Notes: a model not told the origin generated them from the letters alone. 64,000 bases of DNA from Candidatus Dormiibacterota bacterium (GCA_024280995.1 JAMXLM010000002.1:1-64000), one strand, 5' to 3'. Counted from the stretch's first letter, positions 31,164 through 40,241 are shown. Program-made: numbers and translations.

Positions 31164-32362
31164 CCGCCCTCCAGCGCGACGTGAACCCGATGTGGCACGG
31201 CGAGGACGTGACCATCGCGGACGTTCTCACGGCGCTCGACGACATAAGGCTCAAGTTCGCGAGGGCCGAGGCGGGGGATGACGCCGAGCATCTTCACCCG
31301 CGCAGCTGCGTGATGACGTTGATCGGGATAGCGCCCGACGATCAGCAGGAAAAGGTCGCGAGCCTTGCTACCCAGGCGATCGGCATGGAGCACCCGGCGC
31401 AGGCCATAGTCCTTCGCGAGGAGGCGCCGCTGGCCGGAGGTCGCCTCGAGGCCTGGATCACGACCGATGTGCGCCGTCCCGAGGTGGCGTGCGCCGTCCA
31501 GTGCGAGCTCATAACGCTTCACGTGAAAGGGCCGGCCGAGGAGCACCTCGGCCCACTCCTCGACCCGCTGCTCGTCAGTGGCGTTCCGACATACCTCTGG
31601 TGGCTGGGGACGCCTCCCTTCGGCAGGCGCGAGCTGCTCGACGCGCTGCGGATCTGCGACGGCCTGGTCGTGGATTCGGCGGAGTTCGAAAAGCCTTACC
31701 AGTCCTTTCAGCAGATGTCGGGGATGTTGAAGCTGGTGCATCACCGGCTGGGCCTTGCCGACCTCCAGTGGTCCCGCCTGCGGCCGTGGCGGGAGATGAT
31801 CGCCCAGTTCTTCTCGCCGGTCGATCGCCGGCCGTTCCTGGAAGGGATCTCCGAAGTGGGCATCGACTACTCGGGCGAGGGGCGAGGAAACCGGATCGTC
31901 GCGTCACTGCTCACCGGGTGGATGGCTTCAGCTCTCGGTTGGAGGCTGCGGCGCGCCACCGCGGGGACCGGAGGTGTCGTGGTCGCGCACTACGAGCGCG
32001 GCGACCGGACGGTCGAGGTCGAGTTTCGTTCGGTCCCGAAGGACGGCCTGGTTGCGGGGGAGCTGAGCTCGGTTCGCGTCGCCGGTGTCTCGCGAGGAAC
32101 CACGTTCCGCCTCGGAGTGCACCACAATCCGGAACGGGCGCGCGGCCGGGACATCGACTTCCCTGAGCGCCGCGGGCATGACACCGCCCGGGTGCTGCTT
32201 ACGATCATCGAGATCGGCGACGGTGAGCCGCTTCGCCACGTCCAGCAGCTGGAGAGCGAGGACGAGGTGACGCTGCTCCTCGATCTGCTGTCGACCGGAA
32301 CCCACGACGAGGTGTTCAACCGCTCGGTCGCGGCCGCGGCCGCGCTCATGCAACAGTTCTGA
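31160..32362 (+). CDS. opcA: Glucose-6-phosphate dehydrogenase assembly protein OpcA
   Basis: HPRSCVMTLIGIAPDD...GPAEEHLGPLLDPLLVSGVPTYLWWLGTPPF; follows zwf with GTGA overlap. Confidence 0.9.
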   Translation: MTALQRDVNPMWHGEDVTIADVLTALDDIRLKFARAEAGDDAEHLHPRSCVMTLIGIAPDDQQEKVASLATQAIGMEHPAQAIVLREEAPLAGGRLEAWITTDVRRPEVACAVQCELITLHVKGPAEEHLGPLLDPLLVSGVPTYLWWLGTPPFGRRELLDALRICDGLVVDSAEFEKPYQSFQQMSGMLKLVHHRLGLADLQWSRLRPWREMIAQFFSPVDRRPFLEGISEVGIDYSGEGRGNRIVASLLTGWMASALGWRLRRATAGTGGVVVAHYERGDRTVEVEFRSVPKDGLVAGELSSVRVAGVSRGTTFRLGVHHNPERARGRDIDFPERRGHDTARVLLTIIEIGDGEPLRHVQQLESEDEVTLLLDLLSTGTHDEVFNRSVAAAAALMQQF

Positions 32363-32365
32363 TCC

Positions 32366-33010
32366 GTGGCCGATTTCATCGTTCTCGCCACCGCGGAGGA
32401 GGTCGCCGAATCCGCAGCGGCGGAGATGGCCGAGGCGCTGCGCGGCGGCGCCCGCACCCTCGTCCTGACCGGTGGCACGTCGCCGACGCGCGCTTACGAG
32501 CTTCTGTCTCAGCTCGACCTGGAGTGGGGGCGGGTAAGCATCCTGTTCGGCGACGAGCGATGCGTTCCGGCCGACGACCCCGAAAGCAACTACCGGATGG
32601 CCAAGGAGAGCTTGCTGGACCGTGTCAACCCGGCGACGGTGTACCGCATCCCGGGCGAGCTCGGACCCGACGTGGGTGCCGATCTCTACGCCGAAGTCGT
32701 CTCCGGCACCGCACCGTTCGACTTCGTGCTCCTGGGAGTGGGGGAGGATGGCCACGTCAACTCGCTCTTTCCCGGACACGATGCTCTGAGGTCACAGGCG
32801 CTCACCGCCGGGATCCATGACTCGCCCAAGCCGCCTCTGCAGCGCGTGACGATGACGTTCCGGGCGATCCGCGACGCGCGGCGCGTGCTGATAATCGCCA
32901 CGGGCGCGGGCAAGGCCCATGCCGTCGCCCTCGCCCGCCGCGGTGAGACGCCGTCGGGGATGATTTCAAGCGCGCGATGGCTGATCGACCGGGCGGCGGC
33001 CGGAGAGTGA
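32366..33010 (+). CDS. pgl: 6-phosphogluconolactonase
   Basis: LVLTGGTSPTRAYELLSQ, ILFGDERCVPADDPESNYRMAKESLL, LLGVGEDGHVNSLFPGH. Confidence 0.95.
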   Translation: MADFIVLATAEEVAESAAAEMAEALRGGARTLVLTGGTSPTRAYELLSQLDLEWGRVSILFGDERCVPADDPESNYRMAKESLLDRVNPATVYRIPGELGPDVGADLYAEVVSGTAPFDFVLLGVGEDGHVNSLFPGHDALRSQALTAGIHDSPKPPLQRVTMTFRAIRDARRVLIIATGAGKAHAVALARRGETPSGMISSARWLIDRAAAGE

Positions 33011-33657
33011 GGGCCGTCGAGATCGTCCCGTCGATTCTCTCCGCCGACGTTGGGCGGCTGGCGGAGCAGGTCCAGGAGGCGGAGAGCGCCGGCGCCGACC
33101 GCATCCAGGTCGACGTGATGGACGGACACTTCGTTCCGAACCTGACCTTCGGTCCCCAGGTGGTCGAGGCAGTGCGGCGCGCGACGAAGCTTCCCGTCGA
33201 GGCGCACCTGATGGTCGAGCGGCCCGAGCTGTTCGTCGAGGCGTTCGCCAGGTCCGGCGCGACTCTGATCGAGGTACAGGTCGAAGCGACGACCTCCCTC
33301 TATCGGACGGTGCAGACCATCAAGGAGCTTGGCGCCAGGGCGGGCGTCGCGATCAATCCGGCGACGCCGGTGGACGCCCTGCGCGAGATCCTGCCGTACA
33401 TCGACCTGGTCAACGTCATGACCGTCGAGCCGGGATTCGGCGGCCAGAAGTTCATCCCGCACAGTCCCGAGAAGGTCCGCCGCGTCCGGGACCTCTCGAA
33501 CCAGGTCGAGATCGAGGTAGACGGCGGGATAGATGCCCGCACCGCTCCTTTGGTTGTCAAGGCCGGGGCCAGCGTTCTTGTGGCTGGGAACTCGGTGTAC
33601 GGCTACAAAGGCGGCGTCGCCGCCGGCATCAAAGCGATCCGGGACGCGGTTGGCTGA
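33007..33657 (+). CDS. rpe: Ribulose-phosphate 3-epimerase
   Basis: VPSILSADVGRL, QVDVMDGHFVPNLTFGPQVV, MTVEPGFGGQKFI. Confidence 0.96.
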   Translation: MRAVEIVPSILSADVGRLAEQVQEAESAGADRIQVDVMDGHFVPNLTFGPQVVEAVRRATKLPVEAHLMVERPELFVEAFARSGATLIEVQVEATTSLYRTVQTIKELGARAGVAINPATPVDALREILPYIDLVNVMTVEPGFGGQKFIPHSPEKVRRVRDLSNQVEIEVDGGIDARTAPLVVKAGASVLVAGNSVYGYKGGVAAGIKAIRDAVG

Positions 33658-34336
33658 CGATCTGAAACGGGCGGCGGCGAGCAAGGCGCTCGAGCTCGTC
33701 CAGGACGGGATGCTGGTCGGCCTGGGCACCGGCTCGACAGCGCGCTTCTTCACAGAAGGGCTGGGTCAAATGGTGGCCGGCGGACTGAAGGTCCGCGGCG
33801 TGCCGACATCGCGCGCCACCGCGGAGCTGGCGGCATCTCTTGGCATTCCGATCGTGACCGAGCTCATCGGCCAGATCGACCTGGCCGTCGACGGCGCCGA
33901 CGAGGTCGACCCCGCACTCAATCTCATCAAGGGCCTGGGAGGAGCGCTGTTTCGCGAGAAGCTGGTGGCCGCGGCTGCCAAGCGCTTCGTGGTAGTCGTG
34001 GACGAGTCGAAGATGGTGGAGCAGCTGGGGCGGGGGGTGCTTCCGGTGGAGGTGCTGCCCTTCCTGTGGCGCTTGACCGCGGAACGGCTGACGGCGCTTG
34101 GGGTGAGCCTTGTACTTCGCGGCGGCGAGGAAACACCCTACGTGACGGACAACGGCAACGTGATCCTGGACCTGACCGTCGAGGGCGGCGTCAAGGACCC
34201 GGACGCCTTCGGGATCGAGATCAAGAAAGTGCTCGGCGTGGTGGAGCACGGACTGTTCGTGGACATGACCGACACCGTGATCATCGCGGGCGCCGACGGC
34301 CCGAGGGCGATCGGGAGGACGTCGGCCGCTCCGTAG
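33650..34336 (+). CDS. rpiA: Ribose-5-phosphate isomerase A
   Basis: GLGTGSTARFF, LAVDGADEVDPALNLIKGLGGALFREKLVA; TTG start overlaps rpe. Confidence 0.95.
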   Translation: MADDLKRAAASKALELVQDGMLVGLGTGSTARFFTEGLGQMVAGGLKVRGVPTSRATAELAASLGIPIVTELIGQIDLAVDGADEVDPALNLIKGLGGALFREKLVAAAAKRFVVVVDESKMVEQLGRGVLPVEVLPFLWRLTAERLTALGVSLVLRGGEETPYVTDNGNVILDLTVEGGVKDPDAFGIEIKKVLGVVEHGLFVDMTDTVIIAGADGPRAIGRTSAAP

Positions 34337-34384
34337 TCCCGGCCGCGTACCACCACCCCATAATCCAGCGTTGAAGCTCTCGAA

Positions 34385-35419
34385 ATGAGTCGTGGTAGCC
34401 GCTTGACACGGATCGCGGCGTACGCCCTGGCGGCGGTGGCTCTGATCGCCCTGGGGGCGGTGGGTGAGGCGTTGTTGAGCGGGCGCCAAACCGTCGATCA
34501 CGTCGCGTCGGTGACGCCGTCACCGCCGCCCGCCTCGCCGTCGCCTTCAGGCACCGTCGACCTGGTCCATGGACGGATAGCGATGTGGAGCGGCCAGCCG
34601 GGAAGCGGCGGCTTCGTCACGTTTCCCGGCGGGCAGTTCAAGCTCGACACGGCGAGCAACGTCGGCTACCCGACGGACGCTCCGGGATCCGCAATGTCAG
34701 CCCAGGGCCTCAGCTACGACCCTGAGACGAAGAGCTGGGTTCTCGTGCCCCGCCGCCTGATTCGCCCGGACGGCCAGGGTTATGTCTTCAACAAGGTCAT
34801 CGACGGCTACTTCGTTGTCACGGTGGTGCGTGCAGACGGGACGAGCTACAACCTGCCGCCCTTTCCCTGGAATGGCAGCTACGTCGGTTACACCCTGATC
34901 GGGGCTGAGCCGGAAGGGATCTACTACTCGGACGCTTCGGGGCACCTTTTGGAGATCGACTACCTGGGGTCTTCGACCCGCGAGGTGAGCAACCAATCGT
35001 TGAACTGGCTCGCGGCAACACACGGGTACGGGTATGGGATCTCGTCGCAGGGCGGGGTCAACCCACTCGTGCGCGTTGACCTCCGCACCGGAGCAGGCGG
35101 AGCGTGGTTCAACCGTGCGGGCCTGGCGCCGCGCCTCATCGGATTCACCGGTGCCGGGACGCCGATCGTCGCCGCCGACAGCCGCGCACGCACCGAGGTC
35201 TGGCTGGAAGGATCGTCGCCGCAACTGTTGAAGGCGGTCGACGCTGCGCCTGACGCCGGACTGAGCGGTGTGCCGCTCAACGCAACCTCGGCCAGCGGGA
35301 CGGACGACGCCGTCTGGGTCGCGACGAATCGAGGTCTTTATCTCTACACGGCAAAGGGCGGATGGGTCTTTGCTGCGACGGGCGGCGGGGATGTTGCATC
35401 GCCCTTCCTGCCGGCCTGA
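34385..35419 (+). CDS. Membrane-anchored extracytoplasmic protein, possibly beta-propeller-like
   Basis: N-terminal TM, Pro/Ser linker, repeating G-x-W/Y-rich segments. Confidence 0.6.
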   Translation: MSRGSRLTRIAAYALAAVALIALGAVGEALLSGRQTVDHVASVTPSPPPASPSPSGTVDLVHGRIAMWSGQPGSGGFVTFPGGQFKLDTASNVGYPTDAPGSAMSAQGLSYDPETKSWVLVPRRLIRPDGQGYVFNKVIDGYFVVTVVRADGTSYNLPPFPWNGSYVGYTLIGAEPEGIYYSDASGHLLEIDYLGSSTREVSNQSLNWLAATHGYGYGISSQGGVNPLVRVDLRTGAGGAWFNRAGLAPRLIGFTGAGTPIVAADSRARTEVWLEGSSPQLLKAVDAAPDAGLSGVPLNATSASGTDDAVWVATNRGLYLYTAKGGWVFAATGGGDVASPFLPA

Positions 35420-35439
35420 TCGATTCGGCCGCCCCTGGC

Positions 35440-35640
35440 CCTGGATGCCCGGAGAGGCGCGCGGCCGCCCGAGCTAGGCGACCTGCACCGTTATTGGGAG
35501 AATTGTTGGCTAGGACGGGTCGCACGGTCGACCCCCGCGCTCGACAACCGGATGCCTGGGCAAGCGCGGGGCCGCCCGAGCTAGGCGACCTTCTCGGTTA
35601 TTGGGAGAATTGACCGCAGGACGGGTCGCCTAGCTCGGTC
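35440..35640. repeat. Imperfect tandem duplication (period about 107 bp) whose second unit runs into tRNA-Ser
   Basis: GGCCGCCCGAGCTAGGCGACCT...GTTATTGGGAGAATTG...GGACGGGTCGC occurs at 35462-35532 and again at 35570-35640. Confidence 0.8.
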
Positions 35641-35707
35641 GAGGGCGCGGCACTGGAAATGCCGTAGGCCCGCAAGGGCCTCGTGGGTTCAAATCCCACC
35701 CCGTCCG
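35619..35707 (+). tRNA. tRNA-Ser (anticodon GGA)
   Basis: Acceptor GGACGGG/CCCGTCC, anticodon arm CGGCA-CTGGAAA-TGCCG, long variable arm AGGCCC-GCAA-GGGCCT, T arm GTGGG-TTCAAAT-CCCAC, discriminator G. Confidence 0.96.
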
Positions 35708-35768
35708 CTTCCAGTGCAAGCAAAGTGACAGGCTTGATGGCGCTCGGGTCTCTAGAATTCCACCGGCT

Positions 35769-36002
35769 GTGGCGAACCCGCGTGACTACAGGGCTCTCGT
35801 GAAACGGGCCGGCGGACCGGTTGGTTCGGTGCCCCTGCACCTCATTCGGGACGACGCCGAAGCCTCGCTTTGCGGCATCCCACGGATCTCGCTGAGCGTG
35901 GCGGGAGGGCTTGACGACCTGGTCTGCGCCGACTGCCTCACCTGGTTTGAAAAGCGCCGGGCCATGACCGGCAACTTTCCGACCGCAGCTCCGCGCAAGT
36001 AG
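35769..36002 (+). CDS. Small hypothetical protein with Cys motifs
   Basis: 77 aa, SLCGIPR...LVCADCLTWFEKR; GTG start. Confidence 0.5.
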   Translation: MANPRDYRALVKRAGGPVGSVPLHLIRDDAEASLCGIPRISLSVAGGLDDLVCADCLTWFEKRRAMTGNFPTAAPRK

Positions 36003-36079
36003 GAGCGCGGGGGGCCGAGTCCGGTTCGAGACCCTGGTTCTCCGCGATTGACCTCGGCGATGGCATACCGTTGAGATCG

Positions 36080-36598
36080 ATGCGCGGACCCGCCGATCCG
36101 AGGCCGCCGACCCCAGACTTCGGCCGAGTCTCGGCCGAGCACGCCCAGACGTTCATCGGCATCATGACCACCCTCCACAGCGAGCCCACCGCCTCGGCCT
36201 TCGGCCGCCTCTTGAAGAAGAGCCTCGAGCCCGACGACTACATGCTCCTGGCGCACCTGTTCGAGGAGATCAGCGTGCTGGCCCTGCACCACCTGGTCCC
36301 CGAGGCCTTGCTCTTCGACGCTTTTGCCTTCGACCTGTACTGGGACGAGCTGCGCGAGGACGTGCTCGCGCTCCGATCTCAGACCGGCAACGATAAGTTC
36401 TGCGAGAACTTCGAGATCGCGGCCGAGCGGGCCCGCGCCTACCGCAACGACCGGCCACCAAAGCTCCGCTGGATGCACCGAGGCCGCCCGGACGCTCCTC
36501 CAGACCCGCCGGGTGGGCTTGGGGTCCGTCCGCCGGGGCCGCCGCCGCACGATGAACCGGCCACGCCGGCCCCGGAGCCCGCCGCCCAGAAGGACTGA
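36080..36598 (+). CDS. Hypothetical protein with Pro-rich C-terminus
   Basis: Well-composed ORF, AEHAQTFIGIMTTLHSEPTASAFGRLLKKSLEPDDYMLLAHLFEE. Confidence 0.65.
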   Translation: MRGPADPRPPTPDFGRVSAEHAQTFIGIMTTLHSEPTASAFGRLLKKSLEPDDYMLLAHLFEEISVLALHHLVPEALLFDAFAFDLYWDELREDVLALRSQTGNDKFCENFEIAAERARAYRNDRPPKLRWMHRGRPDAPPDPPGGLGVRPPGPPPHDEPATPAPEPAAQKD

Positions 36599-36651
36599 TC
36601 CGGGCCGCGGCTGCAACAACATCGCGGTTTTGCGCATCTCACAAGCGGAAG

Positions 36652-37185
36652 ATGTCAGCCGCTTTGATCGAGCAAAGACCACAGGCCCTCGCCCGGGCCG
36701 TCGCCGGCGACGCGGACTCGTTCTCCCGGCTGCTCGAACCGCTCCTCGATCAGGCCTATCGCCTCGCAGCGGTGATGCTCAACGACCGCGCCGCGGCCGA
36801 AGACGCCGTACAGGAGGCCGCGATCAAGGCCTGGCGGAAGGTGAAGCAGCTGCGCGGCGACGACACCGCGCTCCGTCCATGGTTCCTGTCCATCGTGGCC
36901 AACGAGTGCCGGATGGCGAGGCGAACCCGCTGGTGGTCGGTGGTGAGGCTGGCCGACTTCAGGACGCCTGCCGCCGAGCCGGACGAAACCCGATCGGACC
37001 TGCACCGCGCGCTGTTGCGGCTGTCACCTGACGAGCGGCTGCCGCTCGTGCTCCATTTCTATCTCGACCTTCCGCTCGAGGACCTTGCCCGGACGCTGGG
37101 CGTGTCCACTTCCGCGGCTCGCTCCCGCGTCTACCGCGCGGCGAAGCGTCTTCGAGCCGACCTCACGATCCAGGAGGTGTTCTGA
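36652..37185 (+). CDS. ECF-type RNA polymerase sigma factor
   Basis: Sigma70 region 2 (AEDAVQEAAIKAWRKVKQLRGD) and region 4 (LVLHFYLDLPLEDLARTLGVSTSAARSRVYRAAKRLR). Confidence 0.92.
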   Translation: MSAALIEQRPQALARAVAGDADSFSRLLEPLLDQAYRLAAVMLNDRAAAEDAVQEAAIKAWRKVKQLRGDDTALRPWFLSIVANECRMARRTRWWSVVRLADFRTPAAEPDETRSDLHRALLRLSPDERLPLVLHFYLDLPLEDLARTLGVSTSAARSRVYRAAKRLRADLTIQEVF

Positions 37186-37186
37186 C

Positions 37187-37915
37187 GTGAGCAACGAGGA
37201 ATTCCGTCGCGACCTGAACAACGTGTTCGATGACGTCAGTGGCACCCCGACCTCCAACCTGTCCGACCGCATTCGCTCGGCGGTCGCGCAGCCTCCTGAA
37301 GCTCGCGGACCCTACTGGCTCGCCGCGGTCGCCGCGGGGGTGATCGCAGTCCTGATCGTGAGCGTGCTCTATGTGGCCGGGCCATTGAAGCCGGCGCCGA
37401 GCCAGGTCGGCGGAGTCACCTCAACGCCGACCCCGACTGCATCGAGCGCGCCATCGGCGTCGCCTGCGCCAAGCCCCACCGCGAGCCAGCAACCGTTCAC
37501 GTGTACGGCAGAGAACCTGATGCCGACCTCAGTGACCCAGCCGCTCTACGCGATCAATGCGCTGCGCACCGGAACGCACACGGGATACGACCGGATCACC
37601 ATCGAGATTGCAGTCGTGCCTGTTGCGGTAACCGTCCAGGGAGGCACGACTTTCACCCGCTCGCCGAGCGGCCTTCAGACGACGCTCAAAGGCAAGAACG
37701 GCATCCTCGTGACGATGCACAACACCGATCTGCACTCGAATTACAGCGGCCCGAGGGACATCGTCACCGGATTCAGCGGGCTCGCCGAGGTCAGCATCGT
37801 CCAGGATTTCGAAGGCACGGCGCAGCTTGCCCTTGGGGTGAACGGAGCGTCGTGCTATCGAGTGACCTGGCTGACCAATCCGAGCCGGCTGGTCATCGAC
37901 GTGCAGAACAGCTAG
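37187..37915 (+). CDS. Single-pass membrane protein with AMIN-like extracellular domain; candidate anti-sigma factor
   Basis: About 45 aa cytosolic N-term, TM (YWLAAVAAGVIAVLIVSVLYVAG), Ser/Pro/Thr linker, AMIN-like C-term (GYDRITIEI...YRVTWLTNPSRLVIDVQ); directly follows sigma gene. Confidence 0.65.
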   Translation: MSNEEFRRDLNNVFDDVSGTPTSNLSDRIRSAVAQPPEARGPYWLAAVAAGVIAVLIVSVLYVAGPLKPAPSQVGGVTSTPTPTASSAPSASPAPSPTASQQPFTCTAENLMPTSVTQPLYAINALRTGTHTGYDRITIEIAVVPVAVTVQGGTTFTRSPSGLQTTLKGKNGILVTMHNTDLHSNYSGPRDIVTGFSGLAEVSIVQDFEGTAQLALGVNGASCYRVTWLTNPSRLVIDVQNS

Positions 37916-38706
37916 GGCCGCAGCGGATGGCGCAGCGACAGCTGCCGCTGGCGCTCGCGATGGTAGTCCGGGTCGGCTTTCCGGCCGAAAAGGCGGCCGG
38001 AGGTCGACAGCCGCAGGCGGATCAGCTCCACGATCGCACGCAGCCCGTCGAGCCACGTCAGCTTCTTGCCCTCCGCCCGGCTGCGGGCGTAGTAACGGAT
38101 CGGCACTTCATGGATCCGGTAGCCGAGCCGCAAGACGCGCGCGGTGATGTCCGGCTCGATATCGAACCGCTTGCCCTGCAGGTTGAGGCGCCTCCACAGG
38201 TCTGAGCGCAACGCCTTGTACCCGCTCTCGAGGTCCGAGATGTAGCAGTCGAACAGGATGTTGGCGGCGAATGTCACCGCCTTGTTGCCCATCACGAACC
38301 AGAAGCTGAACGCGGTCTGGCCGGCGAAGCCGCGCACGCCGTAGACGACGTCGGCGCGCCCTTCGACCAGCGGCCGCAGCAGGGTCGGATAGTCCCTTGG
38401 GTCGTACTCGAGGTCCGCATCCTGGACTAGCGCGAACGGCATGCGCACTTCTTCGACGGCGCGGCGCAACGCAGCGCCCTTGCCCTGGTTGGCCTCCAGG
38501 CGGAAGGCCCTGATTCGCTGGTCTCGGGCCGCGAACCGGCTCAGGATCGCCCAGGTGCCGTCCGTCGAGCCGTCGTCCACCGCGATCACCTCGCCGACTT
38601 CGGGCTGTTCCAGGACGTGGTTCAAGATCAGCTCGAGCGTCCGCTCCTCGTTGAACGCCGGGATCATGACCGAAAGGGATCCCTGGAAGCTCATCGGGTC
38701 AACCAC
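37912..38706 (-). CDS. Family 2 glycosyltransferase (dolichol-phosphate mannosyltransferase-like)
   Basis: SVMIPAFNEERTLELILNHVLEQPEVGEVIAVDDGSTDGTWAIL; QDADLEYDPRDYP. Confidence 0.93.
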   Translation of the reverse strand: MVDPMSFQGSLSVMIPAFNEERTLELILNHVLEQPEVGEVIAVDDGSTDGTWAILSRFAARDQRIRAFRLEANQGKGAALRRAVEEVRMPFALVQDADLEYDPRDYPTLLRPLVEGRADVVYGVRGFAGQTAFSFWFVMGNKAVTFAANILFDCYISDLESGYKALRSDLWRRLNLQGKRFDIEPDITARVLRLGYRIHEVPIRYYARSRAEGKKLTWLDGLRAIVELIRLRLSTSGRLFGRKADPDYHRERQRQLSLRHPLRP

Positions 38707-38790
38707 TCTAACCGCGAGCGCTCGAATTCGATCCTGGTTCGGCCTTCGCTAAATTGAGTCTGTATTCGCAGCGCAACTCAAGGAGGGACC

Positions 38791-39444
38791 ATGTCGTCGC
38801 TTGCGTTCGACCCCGAGGAGACCACTCAGTGGGAGCAGGTCAGCCCGCGCGACGTCCACCCCGAGCAGTGGAAGAAGTTCGAGGGCTACGCGGCCGAGAT
38901 CTTCAAGGCGTTCGGCATGGACCTGGACACGCCCGGCACGCGCAAGACTCCCGAGCGCTTTCTTCGTGCTCTGTACGAATCGACGTCGGGCTACGAGGGT
39001 GATCCCAAGCTGCTCACGGCTTTCCCGACCGAGTGCCACGGCGGTCCCGACTGCAACATCAGCCAGGTCATCGAGGGGCCGATCGAGTTCTACGCGCTGT
39101 GCGAGCACCACGCGCTGCCCTTTTACGGTCACGCGTACATCGGCTACATCGCCCACGAGGAGATCATCGGCATCTCCAAGCTGACCCGGCTCGTGCGCGT
39201 CTTCGCCCGGCGGTTCACGGTCCAGGAGCGCATCGGCGTCGAGATCGCGGACGAGCTCGTGCGCATCCTGCAGCCTCATGGGGTGGCCGTGCACCTGAAC
39301 GCCATGCACCTGTGCACGCAGATGCGCGGCGTGCGTGAGAGCCATTCGCGCACCTGGACCTCATACTGGCGCGGCAACTACGAGAACGACCCGCAGCTGC
39401 GGGCCGAGTTTCTCGCGACCGCCGCATCACGGGTCGAGCACTGA
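38791..39444 (+). CDS. folE: GTP cyclohydrolase I
   Basis: EGPIEFYALCEHHALPFYGHAYIGYIAHEEIIGISKLTRLV; QERIGVEIADEL. Confidence 0.95.
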   Translation: MSSLAFDPEETTQWEQVSPRDVHPEQWKKFEGYAAEIFKAFGMDLDTPGTRKTPERFLRALYESTSGYEGDPKLLTAFPTECHGGPDCNISQVIEGPIEFYALCEHHALPFYGHAYIGYIAHEEIIGISKLTRLVRVFARRFTVQERIGVEIADELVRILQPHGVAVHLNAMHLCTQMRGVRESHSRTWTSYWRGNYENDPQLRAEFLATAASRVEH

Positions 39445-40241
39445 TCGATCCGTTCGACGTCCTCTACGAGTCCGCCCTGCCTCGCTATCCGCTTCCGGAG
39501 GAGCTGGCGCGGCTCTACGGAAGCCTCGGCTTCACGGACAAGGTCGTCTACTCGAACTTCGTGGAGTCGCTCGACGGGGTGGTCGCGCTGGGGTCGACGC
39601 CATCTGCGGGCTCCGCGATCAGCGGCCGGAATCGCGCCGACCGGTTCCTCATGGCGCTGCTTCGAGCATGCGCCCACGCGGTGCTCGTAGGAGCCGGAAC
39701 CCTGCGCGCGACGCCGGGCCACGTGTGGACCGCTGAGCATGTGTTTCCCGACCTGAAGTCTGAGTTCGCCGAGCTGCGCGCTTCGCTCGGCCGCGATACC
39801 CGGCCGCGGCTCGTCCTGGTGACGGCGAGTGGAGACGTTCCCGTGTCGCATCCAGCGGTGATCGCCGGAGCGACGGTCGTGACCACCGCGGCCGGTGCCG
39901 CGGCCTTGAAGGGCCGGCTTCCGGAATCGTGCGACGTGATCGAGGTGGGGGGTTCCCGATCGGTTGATCTACAGGAGGTGCTGGAGGCAATGCGCCGGCG
40001 CGGCTACGACGTGATCCTCACCGAGGGCGGCCCGCACGTCATCGGCGACCTGATTGAAAAAGGCCTCCTCGACGAAGCATTCATCACCCTCTCACCGGTC
40101 ATCGCGGGCCGCGACCGCGAGGCCAGGCTCGGCATGGTTCACGGCGTCGAGCTGCTGCCCGACCGCGGTCTGTGGTCGCGCCTACTGAGCGCTCGCCGAC
40201 ATCAGGACTTTCTCTTCTTGCGTTACGGGCTGAAGGCCTAG
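39441..40241 (+). CDS. RibD C-terminal/dihydrofolate reductase-like protein (start uncertain; apparent CTG start)
   Basis: VYSNFVESLDGVVALG...ISGRNRADRFLMALLRACAHAVLVGAGTLRATPGHVW...VILTEGGPHVIGDLIEKGLLDEAFITLSPVIAG; homologous region extends upstream of first NTG (39561) to CTG at 39441. Confidence 0.8.
   Translation: MIDPFDVLYESALPRYPLPEELARLYGSLGFTDKVVYSNFVESLDGVVALGSTPSAGSAISGRNRADRFLMALLRACAHAVLVGAGTLRATPGHVWTAEHVFPDLKSEFAELRASLGRDTRPRLVLVTASGDVPVSHPAVIAGATVVTTAAGAAALKGRLPESCDVIEVGGSRSVDLQEVLEAMRRRGYDVILTEGGPHVIGDLIEKGLLDEAFITLSPVIAGRDREARLGMVHGVELLPDRGLWSRLLSARRHQDFLFLRYGLKA

Noticed and set aside
35598-35840. 80-aa minus-strand ORF ...GVGFEPTRPLRAYGISSAAPSTELGDPS...
   Set aside because: Classic false protein from translating the antisense of tRNA-Ser.
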